Assembly (NCBI GenBank): GCA_030524175.1 | Contig: JAUNHC010000009.1 | Location: 62,001 to 126,000 of the forward strand | Direction: 5' to 3' | Length of the DNA stretch: 64,000 nt | DNA from: Eubacteriales bacterium | GTDB taxonomy: Bacteria > Bacillota > Clostridia > Lachnospirales > Lachnospiraceae | In this document: positions 54,340 to 62,600 of the stretch, in pieces | Layout of the letters: each line of letters begins with the position of its first letter | Numbering within the stretch: position 1 is the first letter of the stretch | The notes under the pieces: model-generated | Told to the model about the DNA's origin: nothing | The model's database searches: none | Seen by the model: the letters and a program-made list of their open reading frames with translations, nothing else | Program-made: the position numbers and the translations under genes

Positions 54340-54406
54340 TTGGGAAATGTTCGGTGGACAAATACAAATGTCCTTGCGAAAAGAACAAAGAGGGAGGCTA
54401 TATTCT

Positions 54407-55582
54407 ATGAAAAAAAGCTTAATATCTGTTTTACTCACAACAGCAGTAGCAGCATCAATGGTTATTGGATCGGCAGTGCCGGCATTTGCAGCAGACACGG
54501 TAAAAATCGGTGTTTACGAGCCTGCATCAGGTGATAACGGGGCGGGCGGCAAGCAGGAGACTCTTGGTATCCAGTATGCAAACAGTATTGCACCTACCGT
54601 GGAGATCGGCGGAACAGAATACAATGTTGAACTGAAGGTAGTGGATAATGAGTCATCCAATGACAAGGGACCGTCTGCGGCAGCATCACTTGTGAGCGAG
54701 GGCGTTTCTATTGTACTTGGTTCCTACGGCTCCGGCGTTTCCATTGCAGCATCGGATATATTCAAAGAGGGCGGAGTTCCGGCTATGGGCGTTACCTGTA
54801 CCAATCCTCAGGTTACTCAGGGAAATACTCATTATTTCCGTATCTGTTTCCTTGACCCGTTCCAGGGTACCGTACTTGCCAACTTCGCAAATGAGAAATT
54901 CGAAGCCAAGAAAGCCTATGTCCTGACAAAATTAGGAGATGACTACTCCACTGGCCTTGGACATTACTTCACAAAAGCCTTCGAAGAGCTTGGAGGAGAA
55001 GTGATTGCCGAGACATTCCCGGAAGGCAATAGTGATTTTGCTTCCTATATAACTTCTGCCAAGAATGCAGACGCAAGTGTTTTCTTTGCACCTGTATCCA
55101 CAGAAGCAGCAGCTCTTATTATTGAGCAGGCATCCGCACAGGGGATGGAGATTCCCATTATGGCAGGCGATACCTGGGATTCAAACGTTATCTTAAGTGC
55201 AGCCAAAGGCAAAAACGTTCAGGTTTATGTCACCACTTTCTACCAGGAAGGCGGAAATCCTGAGTTTGATGAGGGTATGAAGGAATTTATCAATGCAGAT
55301 TCCACAGCCAAGGCCAACAACGGCGGTGACGATACTATTTCTGCAGTATCTGCAATGGGATACGATGCTTATTTCGTGGCCCTGGAGGCCCTGAAGGCAG
55401 CCGGAAGCACTGATCCGGCAGCAGTGAACGAGGCTCTGTGGGATGTTACATACGAGGGCGTTTGCGGTAAGGTTGAGTTCGATGACGAAAACGGCGATGC
55501 AATGCGCAACACTGCTTATGTAAAGAGTGCAAACACAGAGACTGGTGCATGGGAATTCGTTGGAGAACAGAGCATCAAATAG
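54407..55582 (+). CDS. Liv-type ABC substrate-binding protein
   Basis: A 391-residue leucine-binding-protein-like (Peripla_BP_6) receptor. It has a signal sequence (about 1-28, A-V-P-A-F-A-A) and the typical start V-K-I-G-V-Y-E-P-A-S-G. No lipobox is seen. ATG 54407 has GAGGGAGG upstream; the frame reaches back to 54311 but would include the promoter. The family binds branched-chain amino acids, amides, or sometimes other small polar compounds; the ligand is not readable. It is the first gene of a complete five-gene Liv operon. Confidence 0.88.
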   Translation: MKKSLISVLLTTAVAASMVIGSAVPAFAADTVKIGVYEPASGDNGAGGKQETLGIQYANSIAPTVEIGGTEYNVELKVVDNESSNDKGPSAAASLVSEGVSIVLGSYGSGVSIAASDIFKEGGVPAMGVTCTNPQVTQGNTHYFRICFLDPFQGTVLANFANEKFEAKKAYVLTKLGDDYSTGLGHYFTKAFEELGGEVIAETFPEGNSDFASYITSAKNADASVFFAPVSTEAAALIIEQASAQGMEIPIMAGDTWDSNVILSAAKGKNVQVYVTTFYQEGGNPEFDEGMKEFINADSTAKANNGGDDTISAVSAMGYDAYFVALEALKAAGSTDPAAVNEALWDVTYEGVCGKVEFDDENGDAMRNTAYVKSANTETGAWEFVGEQSIK

Positions 55583-55613
55583 AACCGGACGAAAAATAAA
55601 ATACAGGAATCAT

Positions 55614-55639
55614 GGGGCGGGCAGGAATTGTCCCGCCTC
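55614..55639 (+). other. stem-loop between binding protein and permease genes
   Basis: A GC-rich 8-bp stem (55614-55621 with 55632-55639) is followed by a T-containing but weak tail. It probably lets the binding protein be made in excess over the membrane subunits. Confidence 0.5.
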
Positions 55640-55666
55640 TGATTTTGATTGTAAGGGAGGATTTCT

Positions 55667-56551
55667 ATGGAGTGGTTCAGCAGAAACCTGCCGTATTTGC
55701 TGGCAGGTGTTTCGGTTGGCGGTCAGTATGCGCTGATTGCCATTGGGTATACCATGGTATATGGTATCCTGCGTCTGATCAACTTTGCCCACGGCGATAT
55801 TTTTATGGTGGCAGGTTTGATCATGGTTTACACATCGGCTACTTTGCCAATGTATGTTTCCATACCAATTGTTTTGATAGCAACAGTGCTTCTTGGTTTT
55901 GTGATTGAGCGTGTGGCATATAAGCCTCTGCGTTCAGCACCCCGTATGTCCATTATGATTTCTGCAATCGGTGTCTCTTATCTGCTGCAGAATCTGGCGT
56001 TGTACATAACAGGCGGCCTGGCACAGCAGTATCCGGCTATTCCCTGGGTCAGCGATACCGTCCAGGTATTTGGGGCAACCACGAAACGTGTGACTGTGAT
56101 CACGCCTATTCTTACCATAATCCTGGTGGTGGCGTTGGTTATGCTGATCAAGTATACAAAGATAGGTATGGCCATGAGAGCGGCTTCAAAGGATTTTGAG
56201 ACGTCTCAGCTTATGGGGATTAAAATTAATTCCGTTATCAGTATGACTTTTATCATCGGCTCATTTTTAGCAGCAGTGGGCAGCCTTTTGTTCTTTACCA
56301 ATTACACAGGTGTGACGCCTATTGCCGGGGCTATGCCGGGGCTGAAGGCGTTTGTGGCTGCGGTATTCGGAGGGATCGGATCGATTCCCGGCGCAGTTAT
56401 CGGCGCATTTATCATCGGCATTTGTGAGAATATCATCAAGGGTATGGGATGGACTACTTTTTCCGATGCATTTACCTTCGCCCTGCTGATCATTATTCTT
56501 ATTGCCAAGCCAACAGGCCTTTTCGGTGAAAAAGAGACAGATAAAGTATAA
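55667..56551 (+). CDS. livH: Liv-type ABC permease LivH
   Basis: A 294-residue permease with about eight hydrophobic segments. It has the LivH-type motifs Q-Y-A-L-I-A-I-G-Y-T-M-V-Y-G near the start and a loop with M-R-A-A-S-K-D. G-G-I-G-S-I-P-G-A lies in the C-terminal part. It forms the channel with LivM. AGGGAGG precedes the ATG, and it is 12 bases ahead of livM. Confidence 0.92.
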   Translation: MEWFSRNLPYLLAGVSVGGQYALIAIGYTMVYGILRLINFAHGDIFMVAGLIMVYTSATLPMYVSIPIVLIATVLLGFVIERVAYKPLRSAPRMSIMISAIGVSYLLQNLALYITGGLAQQYPAIPWVSDTVQVFGATTKRVTVITPILTIILVVALVMLIKYTKIGMAMRAASKDFETSQLMGIKINSVISMTFIIGSFLAAVGSLLFFTNYTGVTPIAGAMPGLKAFVAAVFGGIGSIPGAVIGAFIIGICENIIKGMGWTTFSDAFTFALLIIILIAKPTGLFGEKETDKV

Positions 56552-56563
56552 GGAGGCGTTATC

Positions 56564-57649
56564 ATGACAAAGAAAAAAGAGACGATCATTAACGCAGCCT
56601 TAATCGCTGCGCTGCTGATTGTATTGTTTATTATGGAACAGGTGCTGCCCCCGACGGCAATGATTTTTACTGTTCTGAAAAAGGGTGCCATTTATGCCCT
56701 GGTGGCAGTTTCCATGAACCTGCTCAACGGATTCACAGGCTTGTTTTCTCTGGGACAGGCAGGCTTTATGCTTCTGGGAGCTTATACCTACGGAGTTCTC
56801 ACCATACCTGCAGATCAGAGGATCAATGTTTATCAGTATTTTGACGGGGGTGTGATCCAGTTTGCAGTACCGGTTATCATAGCTCTGATAGCAGCCGGTG
56901 TGGTGGCTGCCGTGTTCGCTTTTTTTATCGGGCTTCCTGTGCTCCGGTTAAAGAGTGACTATCTGGCAATAGCTACTTTAGGATTTGCAGAAATCATCCG
57001 TGCTATTTTCCAGTGGGATAAGCTGGGACCTCTGACAAACGGATCCAACCTGCTGAGGAATTATCCTACCTTTAAAAGCGTGATCTATCCTTTTGTGGTA
57101 TCAGGTATCTGCATTGCTGTCATTGTAATGCTGATCAATTCTACCTATGGAAGGGCCTTCAAGGCTATCCGTGACGATGAGGTGGCAGCTGAGGCCATGG
57201 GTATTAATCTGGCACACCATAAGAGAATGGCCTTTGTGATCAGTTCCTTTTTTGCCGGGATTTCAGGTGCACTTCTGGCCATGTATCAGACAACTATCCA
57301 GGCATCCATGTTTAAATCAGCAATGACCTATGAGATTCTTCTTATCGTGGTGATCGGAGGAATTGGTTCTGTGACAGGAAGCTGTATCAGTTCCTTCCTG
57401 TTTATCATCTGTTCAGAGTGGCTGCTGCGTTTTCTGGACAATGACACCTTCATCGGCAGCTTCCATGTGCCCCTTCTGCGTGCAGGCTTCCGTAAAGTGG
57501 TATTTTCCATTATTATCATGATCATTGTGCTGTTCTTCCGAAAGGGTATTATGGGTACACGTGAATTCTCTGTGAGGGGGATTTATAACTTCTTCACAGG
57601 TAAGTCCAGGAAGAAAAAAGTACCGGAGGGAGGTGGCTCCAATGAATAA
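56564..57649 (+). CDS. livM: Liv-type ABC permease LivM
   Basis: A 361-residue permease with around ten hydrophobic segments. It includes N-G-F-T-G-L-F-S-L-G-Q-A-G-F, the cytoplasmic loop R-A-F-K-A-I-R-D-D-E-V-A-A-E-A-M-G-I and G-G-I-G-S-V-T-G-S. A basic C-terminal tail follows. It pairs with LivH. The last codons overlap the start of livG by eight bases, and AAGGAGG precedes the ATG. Confidence 0.92.
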   Translation: MTKKKETIINAALIAALLIVLFIMEQVLPPTAMIFTVLKKGAIYALVAVSMNLLNGFTGLFSLGQAGFMLLGAYTYGVLTIPADQRINVYQYFDGGVIQFAVPVIIALIAAGVVAAVFAFFIGLPVLRLKSDYLAIATLGFAEIIRAIFQWDKLGPLTNGSNLLRNYPTFKSVIYPFVVSGICIAVIVMLINSTYGRAFKAIRDDEVAAEAMGINLAHHKRMAFVISSFFAGISGALLAMYQTTIQASMFKSAMTYEILLIVVIGGIGSVTGSCISSFLFIICSEWLLRFLDNDTFIGSFHVPLLRAGFRKVVFSIIIMIIVLFFRKGIMGTREFSVRGIYNFFTGKSRKKKVPEGGGSNE

Positions 57650-58481
57650 TGTACTGAAAGCAGAGAATATAACCATGCAGTTCGGCGGTGTCATTGCCGT
57701 GGACAATGTGAACATTGAGGTAAATAAGGGGGAAATCGTTTCTCTTATCGGTCCTAATGGTGCAGGAAAGACCACTGCCTTCAATGTTATCACAGGCGTT
57801 TATGCCCCCACAAACGGTGCCGTGTATTTTAACGGGGAAAAGGTAATTGAAAATCACCCCCAGGGGAAAATGAAAAAAATGTACCAGGGACAGAACAACG
57901 GCAAATATACAGGTGTCACTGCCCCTACTCCTGACAAGATCACAAAGCTTGGTATTGCCCGGACTTTTCAGAATATACGTTTGTTTAAGAGCCAGACAGT
58001 ATTTGAGAATATTTTGATAGCTAAGCATCTCAGACGTACCAGTAATCTTTTTAGTGCTACCTTCCATCTGAATGGGAAAGAGGAGGCAGAGATGCGCCGG
58101 GAGACGGAAGAGCTGCTGAGAATCCTTGAATTGGAGGAGGTGCGTGATGAGCTTGCAACCTCTCTTCCCTACGGTAAACAGCGCCGTCTGGAAATTGCCA
58201 GGGCGCTTGCCACGAAACCCAGCCTTCTCCTTCTTGACGAGCCGGCAGCCGGCATGAATCCACAGGAAACAGATGAGCTGACAGCATTTATCGGCAGGAT
58301 CAGGGATGATTTCGGTCTGACTATTTTTATGATCGAGCACCACATGGATTTGGTAATGGAGATTTCCGACAGGATTTATGTACTGGATTTCGGAAAGCTC
58401 ATCGCGGAGGGAACTCCCGGTGAGGTGCAGAACAATCCGCGGGTTATTGAAGCATATCTGGGAGGTGCCGTTGATGAGTAA
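57642..58481 (+). CDS. livG: Liv-type ABC ATPase LivG
   Basis: A 279-residue ATPase with Walker A G-P-N-G-A-G-K-T-T, I-A-R-T-F-Q-N, a variant signature L-P-Y-G-K-Q-R-R and Walker B L-L-D-E-P-A-A-G-M-N. About 20 extra residues (roughly 73-95, Lys/Gly/Gln-rich) precede I-A-R-T-F-Q-N compared with E. coli LivG. ATG 57642 with GGAGG upstream is preferred to GTG 57633. It overlaps livM upstream and livF downstream by eight bases each. Confidence 0.9.
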   Translation: MNNVLKAENITMQFGGVIAVDNVNIEVNKGEIVSLIGPNGAGKTTAFNVITGVYAPTNGAVYFNGEKVIENHPQGKMKKMYQGQNNGKYTGVTAPTPDKITKLGIARTFQNIRLFKSQTVFENILIAKHLRRTSNLFSATFHLNGKEEAEMRRETEELLRILELEEVRDELATSLPYGKQRRLEIARALATKPSLLLLDEPAAGMNPQETDELTAFIGRIRDDFGLTIFMIEHHMDLVMEISDRIYVLDFGKLIAEGTPGEVQNNPRVIEAYLGGAVDE

Positions 58482-59199
58482 TATATTGGAAGTAAAGAAT
58501 CTGAGCGTATCCTACGGCGGTATTAAGGCTGTTAAGAATATAAGCTTTGAGGTTCCCCAGGGGGAGATCGTAACCCTTATCGGAGCCAACGGTGCGGGAA
58601 AAAGCTCTACGCTGCGGTCTATTGTAGGGCTTGTAAAGCCGTCATCCGGAAGTATTATCCTAAACGGTAAAGAAATTGCAGGAAAGTCCCCGGATGCCAT
58701 TGTTTCCCAGGGGGTAACCCTTGTGCCGGAGGGCCGCAGGGTGTTTGCAGACCTCACTGTTTTGGAAAACCTGAAGGTGGGGGCTTACATGCGTAAGGAC
58801 AATATTGAAGAGGACATAAAGTGGTGCTACGACTTGTTCCCAAGACTTAAGGAACGCCACTGGCAGCTTTCCGGAACCTTGTCAGGGGGTGAGCAGCAGA
58901 TGCTGGCTATCGCCCGCGCATTGATGAGCCGTCCGAAAATCATTATGATGGATGAACCGTCTCTTGGCCTGGCTCCGCTGATCGTCCAGGGAGTTTTCGA
59001 TATCATCCGGGAAATCAACAAGCAGGGCGTGACCATCCTTCTGGTGGAGCAGAATGCCAATATGGCTCTACATGCTGCTCACCACGGATATGTTATGGAA
59101 ACAGGAAACATTACCCTGTCCGGTACCGGCAAGGAGCTGGCGGAAAATGAGTCCGTCAAGGCAGCTTATCTGGGCAAGGCAAAAGCGAAAAAGAAATAA
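58474..59199 (+). CDS. livF: Liv-type ABC ATPase LivF
   Basis: A 241-residue ATPase with Walker A G-A-N-G-A-G-K-S-S, L-V-P-E-G-R-R-V-F, signature L-S-G-G-E-Q-Q-M and Walker B M-M-D-E-P-S-L-G-L-A-P. ATG 58474 is preceded by GGGAGGTG and overlaps the livG stop by eight bases; earlier in-frame starts lie in livG. A strong terminator follows, so the Liv operon is closed and complete. Confidence 0.93.
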   Translation: MSNILEVKNLSVSYGGIKAVKNISFEVPQGEIVTLIGANGAGKSSTLRSIVGLVKPSSGSIILNGKEIAGKSPDAIVSQGVTLVPEGRRVFADLTVLENLKVGAYMRKDNIEEDIKWCYDLFPRLKERHWQLSGTLSGGEQQMLAIARALMSRPKIIMMDEPSLGLAPLIVQGVFDIIREINKQGVTILLVEQNANMALHAAHHGYVMETGNITLSGTGKELAENESVKAAYLGKAKAKKK

Positions 59200-59203
59200 A
59201 AAG

Positions 59204-59247
59204 GGAACCGGAGTTCAAGTGAATAACTGGACTCCGGTTCCTTTTTT
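59204..59247 (+). terminator. intrinsic terminator of the Liv operon
   Basis: An 11-bp stem GGAACCGGAGT/ACTCCGGTTCC (59204-59214 with 59231-59241) with a 16-base loop and six T. Confidence 0.9.
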
Positions 59248-59283
59248 GCGCACATTCAGGCTGCAGGCAGATTCCTCTTTGTT

Positions 59284-60309
59284 TTACAGGATTTCTCTGC
59301 TGATGATTTCAATTGGAATTTCATAATAATAATTGCTGGGAGTGTGCATTTTAATGAGGTGGTCAAAGAGCTGTTTTACAATCTGATAGCCCTGTTCTCT
59401 GGCATTCTGGGAAATAACGAAATCAATGATCCCTTCCTTTAAAAGTGTTTCCGTCTCTGGCACCAGATCATGGCTGATGATCTTTACCGGACGTGTCACA
59501 TTGGCCACCGCAAGTGCATTTCTAACACCGTCGCTTCCGCTTCCGGAAAGATAAAATCCACTTAAATCAGGGTATTTGTTAAGATAGCTTAACGCAATAC
59601 GGAATGCCTCTTCTTTCTTGTCCTGGTTCTCCTTTACATCTACGATGGAGATGCCGTTGTCATGCTCATTCAGACGCGTCTGGAACCCTTTTAATCTGTC
59701 AGGATGACAGGAAAGTGTTTTGGAGCTGATGATAATGCCTACTTTACCACCCTCCGGCAGCAGCTTCTCCATGAGGCCTGCGGCTACTGCACCGGCCTTC
59801 ACATGATTCTGTCCTACATACCGGAAACCATGGATTTCCTCAAGGGGGGAATTAAAAGTAAGAATCTTGATCCCCTTTTTCTGCATTTGATGAATTTTAT
59901 TGATCACTTGAGGACTGTTCAGGGGCAGCAGGGCAAGTCCTGCTATATTCATATTTTCCAGTTCGATCAAAATGCTGATAAGCTCTGCGGGTTCGAGGGT
60001 GGTAAGCATCTTTACCTCCACCTCAAAGCCGAAGGATGCAAATTCCTTCTCAGCTTTCTGGATTCCGCTTAAGAGTACCTGGATGAAGGGATTGTAATCA
60101 GGTGTGAGGATCACACCTACTTTCATAGGATTTTTGCTGAGGACTAACGCTTTTCCGATGAGATTGGGGTGATAATCAACATTTTCTATGATGGCCTGCA
60201 CGCGGTCCTTCGTTTCTTTTTTTACTCCCGGGCGGTTGTGGATGACTTTATCCACTGTGGCCCTGGACACATTGGCTAACTTTGCTATTTCATTTATAGT
60301 AACAGACAT
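59284..60309 (-). CDS. LacI-family regulator of the ketose-epimerase operon
   Basis: A 341-residue LacI protein. The HTH reads T-I-N-E-I-A-K-L-A-N-V-S-R-A-T-V-D-K-V, followed by a hinge to about residue 60 and a RbsB-like effector domain. It diverges from the 60745 operon. Three near-identical 12-bp sites in the 435-base gap are its likely operators, one just downstream of the operon promoter. The inducer would be a ketohexose or its phosphate, given the epimerase and kinase. It could also control the Liv operon end-on, but no site is seen there. Confidence 0.9.
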   Translation of the reverse strand: MSVTINEIAKLANVSRATVDKVIHNRPGVKKETKDRVQAIIENVDYHPNLIGKALVLSKNPMKVGVILTPDYNPFIQVLLSGIQKAEKEFASFGFEVEVKMLTTLEPAELISILIELENMNIAGLALLPLNSPQVINKIHQMQKKGIKILTFNSPLEEIHGFRYVGQNHVKAGAVAAGLMEKLLPEGGKVGIIISSKTLSCHPDRLKGFQTRLNEHDNGISIVDVKENQDKKEEAFRIALSYLNKYPDLSGFYLSGSGSDGVRNALAVANVTRPVKIISHDLVPETETLLKEGIIDFVISQNAREQGYQIVKQLFDHLIKMHTPSNYYYEIPIEIISREIL

Positions 60310-60488
60310 ATGCTTACTCCTTTATGCTGACAAAAAACATGTGTACCACGGTACAAGATAACCCTGAAGATACTACGAGATGGCATGCCCAGTTATCACT
60401 ATATTTTTTGAAATGTGTTTGTCTAAATTTTATCATAAAGGAACTAATCGGGCAAGTAGTATAGTTCTCTAAATTCCATTTTTTTCTT

Positions 60489-60500
60489 TTGTGCTCGTGT
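60489..60500 (-). promoter_or_regulatory. putative LacI operator site 1
   Basis: TTGTGCTCGTGT on the plus strand, the exact reverse complement of site 2. It lies 180 bases before the lacI start and may serve autoregulation. Confidence 0.55.
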
Positions 60501-60574
60501 AAAAATAACAATCCACTAAGAAATAAAAAATAACAGGAAAAATTTTGTACAAATTCAAAGGATTAAGTTTGTAG

Positions 60575-60586
60575 ACACGAGCACAA
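60575..60586 (+). promoter_or_regulatory. putative LacI operator site 2
   Basis: ACACGAGCACAA, identical to site 1 in the other orientation and 11/12 to site 3. It lies upstream of the operon promoter. A second weak promoter (TTGACA at 60595) follows it. Confidence 0.55.
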
Positions 60587-60668
60587 AAAGGGGGTTGACA
60601 TTAAAAAACACCAAAATAATGTGTAAAACTACCAAATAATACAGGTATTAAATGTAAAAACTAGATAA

Positions 60669-60697
60669 TTGACACAAGGATACAAAACTGCTATTAT
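60669..60697 (+). promoter_or_regulatory. strong predicted sigma-A promoter of the epimerase operon
   Basis: TTGACA (60669-60674) and TATTAT (60692-60697) with a 17-base spacer. The start would be near 60704, directly before operator site 3. Confidence 0.75.
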
Positions 60698-60707
60698 TTA
60701 ATAAAGA

Positions 60708-60719
60708 GCACGAGCACAA
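60708..60719 (+). promoter_or_regulatory. putative LacI operator site 3
   Basis: GCACGAGCACAA at about +5 to +16 of the predicted transcript, where a bound repressor would block initiation. It matches sites 1 and 2. Confidence 0.65.
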
Positions 60720-60744
60720 TTTTAAAGCGAAGGAGAAAGACACT

Positions 60745-61623
60745 ATGAAATATGGAATTGGATATGCTTATTGGGGCACAACCTGGGACTGTGATTTAGA
60801 AAAATATAAAAAGGTGGCAAAAAAACTTGCGGATTTTGGTTTTACCATGTTTGAAATCAGTGCGGATCACCTTTATCACATGAACGAGAAGGAACTGACC
60901 GAAATGGCAGCCATAGGTAAGGAGTACGGTCTCACCTTTTCCACTAACAGCGGACCTGCCAAAGAGTACGACTTATCTTCAGGAGAGGAAGCAGTGAGAA
61001 GCAACGGACTCAACTACTTCAAGCAGATAGTGAAGAACATGGATGCGATCAAATCCCCGGTGCTTGCCGGTGCCATTTATTCCTTCTGGCCCAGTGATTT
61101 TGCACAGACAGATAAAGCCGCGGCGTGGGAACGCAGTATCCCGCTTCTTCGTGAATTGGGAAATGTGGCTGAGGGATACGGCATTGAATGTGCACTTGAG
61201 GTTCTCAACAGAAATGAGACATACATACTGACAGACTGTAAGGAAGCCATAGATTACTGCAATCAGGTGGGAAGTAAAGCGGTCAATATCCTGCTGGATA
61301 CTTACCATATGAATATTGAGGAAGACAATATGTGTGATGCCATCCGCCTTGCTGGAGATATGCTGGGTCACTTCCATGTAGGAGAAGCAAACAGAAAGCT
61401 TCCGGGAATGAATAACAGCATTGACTGGGACAGTGTGGGAAAAACGCTTAGAGATATCAATTATGATAAAGGCGTGGTTATGGAGCCGTTCTTGCTGTCA
61501 GGCGGGGCAGTGGGGAGCAGTATCAGAGTTTGGAGAGATTTAAGCAATAATGCTGACGAGGCTATGATGGATGAATATCTGAAAAAATCCCTTGCCTTTC
61601 TTAAAAGCAAATGTGAGGGCTGA
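60745..61623 (+). CDS. D-tagatose/D-allulose 3-epimerase-family enzyme
   Basis: A 292-residue TIM-barrel protein of the xylose-isomerase-like superfamily. Metal ligands are visible: Glu152 in L-E-V-L-N-R, Asp185 in L-L-D-T-Y-H-M, His211 in H-F-H-V-G-E and Glu247 in V-M-E-P-F. They match the Glu-Asp-His-Glu set of D-allulose (psicose) 3-epimerases nearly residue for residue. It interconverts D-allulose with D-fructose or D-tagatose with D-sorbose. The PfkB kinase next door could then phosphorylate the product. AAGGAG precedes the ATG. It is the first gene of the LacI-controlled operon. Confidence 0.88.
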   Translation: MKYGIGYAYWGTTWDCDLEKYKKVAKKLADFGFTMFEISADHLYHMNEKELTEMAAIGKEYGLTFSTNSGPAKEYDLSSGEEAVRSNGLNYFKQIVKNMDAIKSPVLAGAIYSFWPSDFAQTDKAAAWERSIPLLRELGNVAEGYGIECALEVLNRNETYILTDCKEAIDYCNQVGSKAVNILLDTYHMNIEEDNMCDAIRLAGDMLGHFHVGEANRKLPGMNNSIDWDSVGKTLRDINYDKGVVMEPFLLSGGAVGSSIRVWRDLSNNADEAMMDEYLKKSLAFLKSKCEG

Positions 61624-61640
61624 GAACAGGAGGCAAAGAA

Positions 61641-62579
61641 ATGGCAGAAGTTTGGATCATGGGCGAAATGATAGTGGAAATCATGAGAGCTCAGGAAGAT
61701 ATGCCCCTTGACAAACCGGGGCTGTTTAAAGGACCGTACCCCAGCGGTGCGCCGGCCATCTTCATTGATACAGTGGCAAGGCTTGGACACAGTGCAGGGA
61801 TTTTAGGTGGCGTAGGTAAGGACGATTTTGGCAAATGCCTTGTGGAGAGACTGAAAGGTGACGGTGTAGACTGCTCACAGGTTATTGAAAGCGAAACATG
61901 TGCCACAGGTGCGGCCTTTGTCACATATTTCTCTGATGGCTCTAGAAAATTCATATTCCACATGGGAAATACCCCGGCAGCGGATCCTAAAATGCCCCAG
62001 GCATCAGTTCTTGAGGGAGTGAAGTATTTTCATATTATGGGTTGTTCCCTGGCGGCCAAAAAGGAATTTGGGGATGAAATTTTAAAGACGATGCGTCTGG
62101 CTAAAAGTCTTGGGGCGAAGATTTCCTTTGACCCCAACATCAGGAAGGAATTGCTTTCAGATGGATCTTCTTTCGATATGGTTAAGGAAGTGGTGGCAAA
62201 TACCTCTGTCTTTCTTCCAGGAGTGGAAGAATTGCTGATGATAACAAATAAGGAGACAGTGGAAGAGGCTGTGGAATGCTGCTTTGAGAATCCCAACCTG
62301 GAAATCCTGGCCTTAAAGAGAGGCTCTAAGGGATGCAAGGTTTATACAAGAGAGGAAACCATAGAGATGGGAGTATATCCCATAGAAGCGGTAGATGCAA
62401 CAGGAGCAGGGGACAGCTTTGACGGAGCTTTCATCAGCGGCTTGCTGGAAGGGAAATCTATCCCGGAAATCCTAAGGATGGCTTCTGCAGCAGGGGCCTT
62501 GAATACAGCGGCCTTCGGACCGATGGAGGGCAGAATAAATCAGAAGACCATACAGTCGATGATTGATGCCAATGCTTAA
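61641..62579 (+). CDS. PfkB-family sugar kinase (fructokinase/KDG-kinase-like)
   Basis: A 312-residue ribokinase-family enzyme with G-E-M-I-V-E near the start, G-G-V-G-K-D-D-F-G and the catalytic D-A-T-G-A-G-D-S-F-D-G-A motif near residue 250. The branch covers fructokinases and 2-keto-3-deoxygluconate kinases. Next to a ketose 3-epimerase, fructokinase (or allulose kinase) activity is the simplest reading, sending the sugar into glycolysis as a 6-phosphate. AGGAGG precedes the ATG, 17 bases after the epimerase stop. Confidence 0.88.
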   Translation: MAEVWIMGEMIVEIMRAQEDMPLDKPGLFKGPYPSGAPAIFIDTVARLGHSAGILGGVGKDDFGKCLVERLKGDGVDCSQVIESETCATGAAFVTYFSDGSRKFIFHMGNTPAADPKMPQASVLEGVKYFHIMGCSLAAKKEFGDEILKTMRLAKSLGAKISFDPNIRKELLSDGSSFDMVKEVVANTSVFLPGVEELLMITNKETVEEAVECCFENPNLEILALKRGSKGCKVYTREETIEMGVYPIEAVDATGAGDSFDGAFISGLLEGKSIPEILRMASAAGALNTAAFGPMEGRINQKTIQSMIDANA

Positions 62580-62600
62580 ATATCGGCAGATGGAGGGACT

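Noticed and set aside
60745-61623. Annotation as xylose isomerase or endonuclease IV
   Set aside because: The fold is shared, but residue spacing of the four metal ligands and the surrounding motifs match ketose 3-epimerases.
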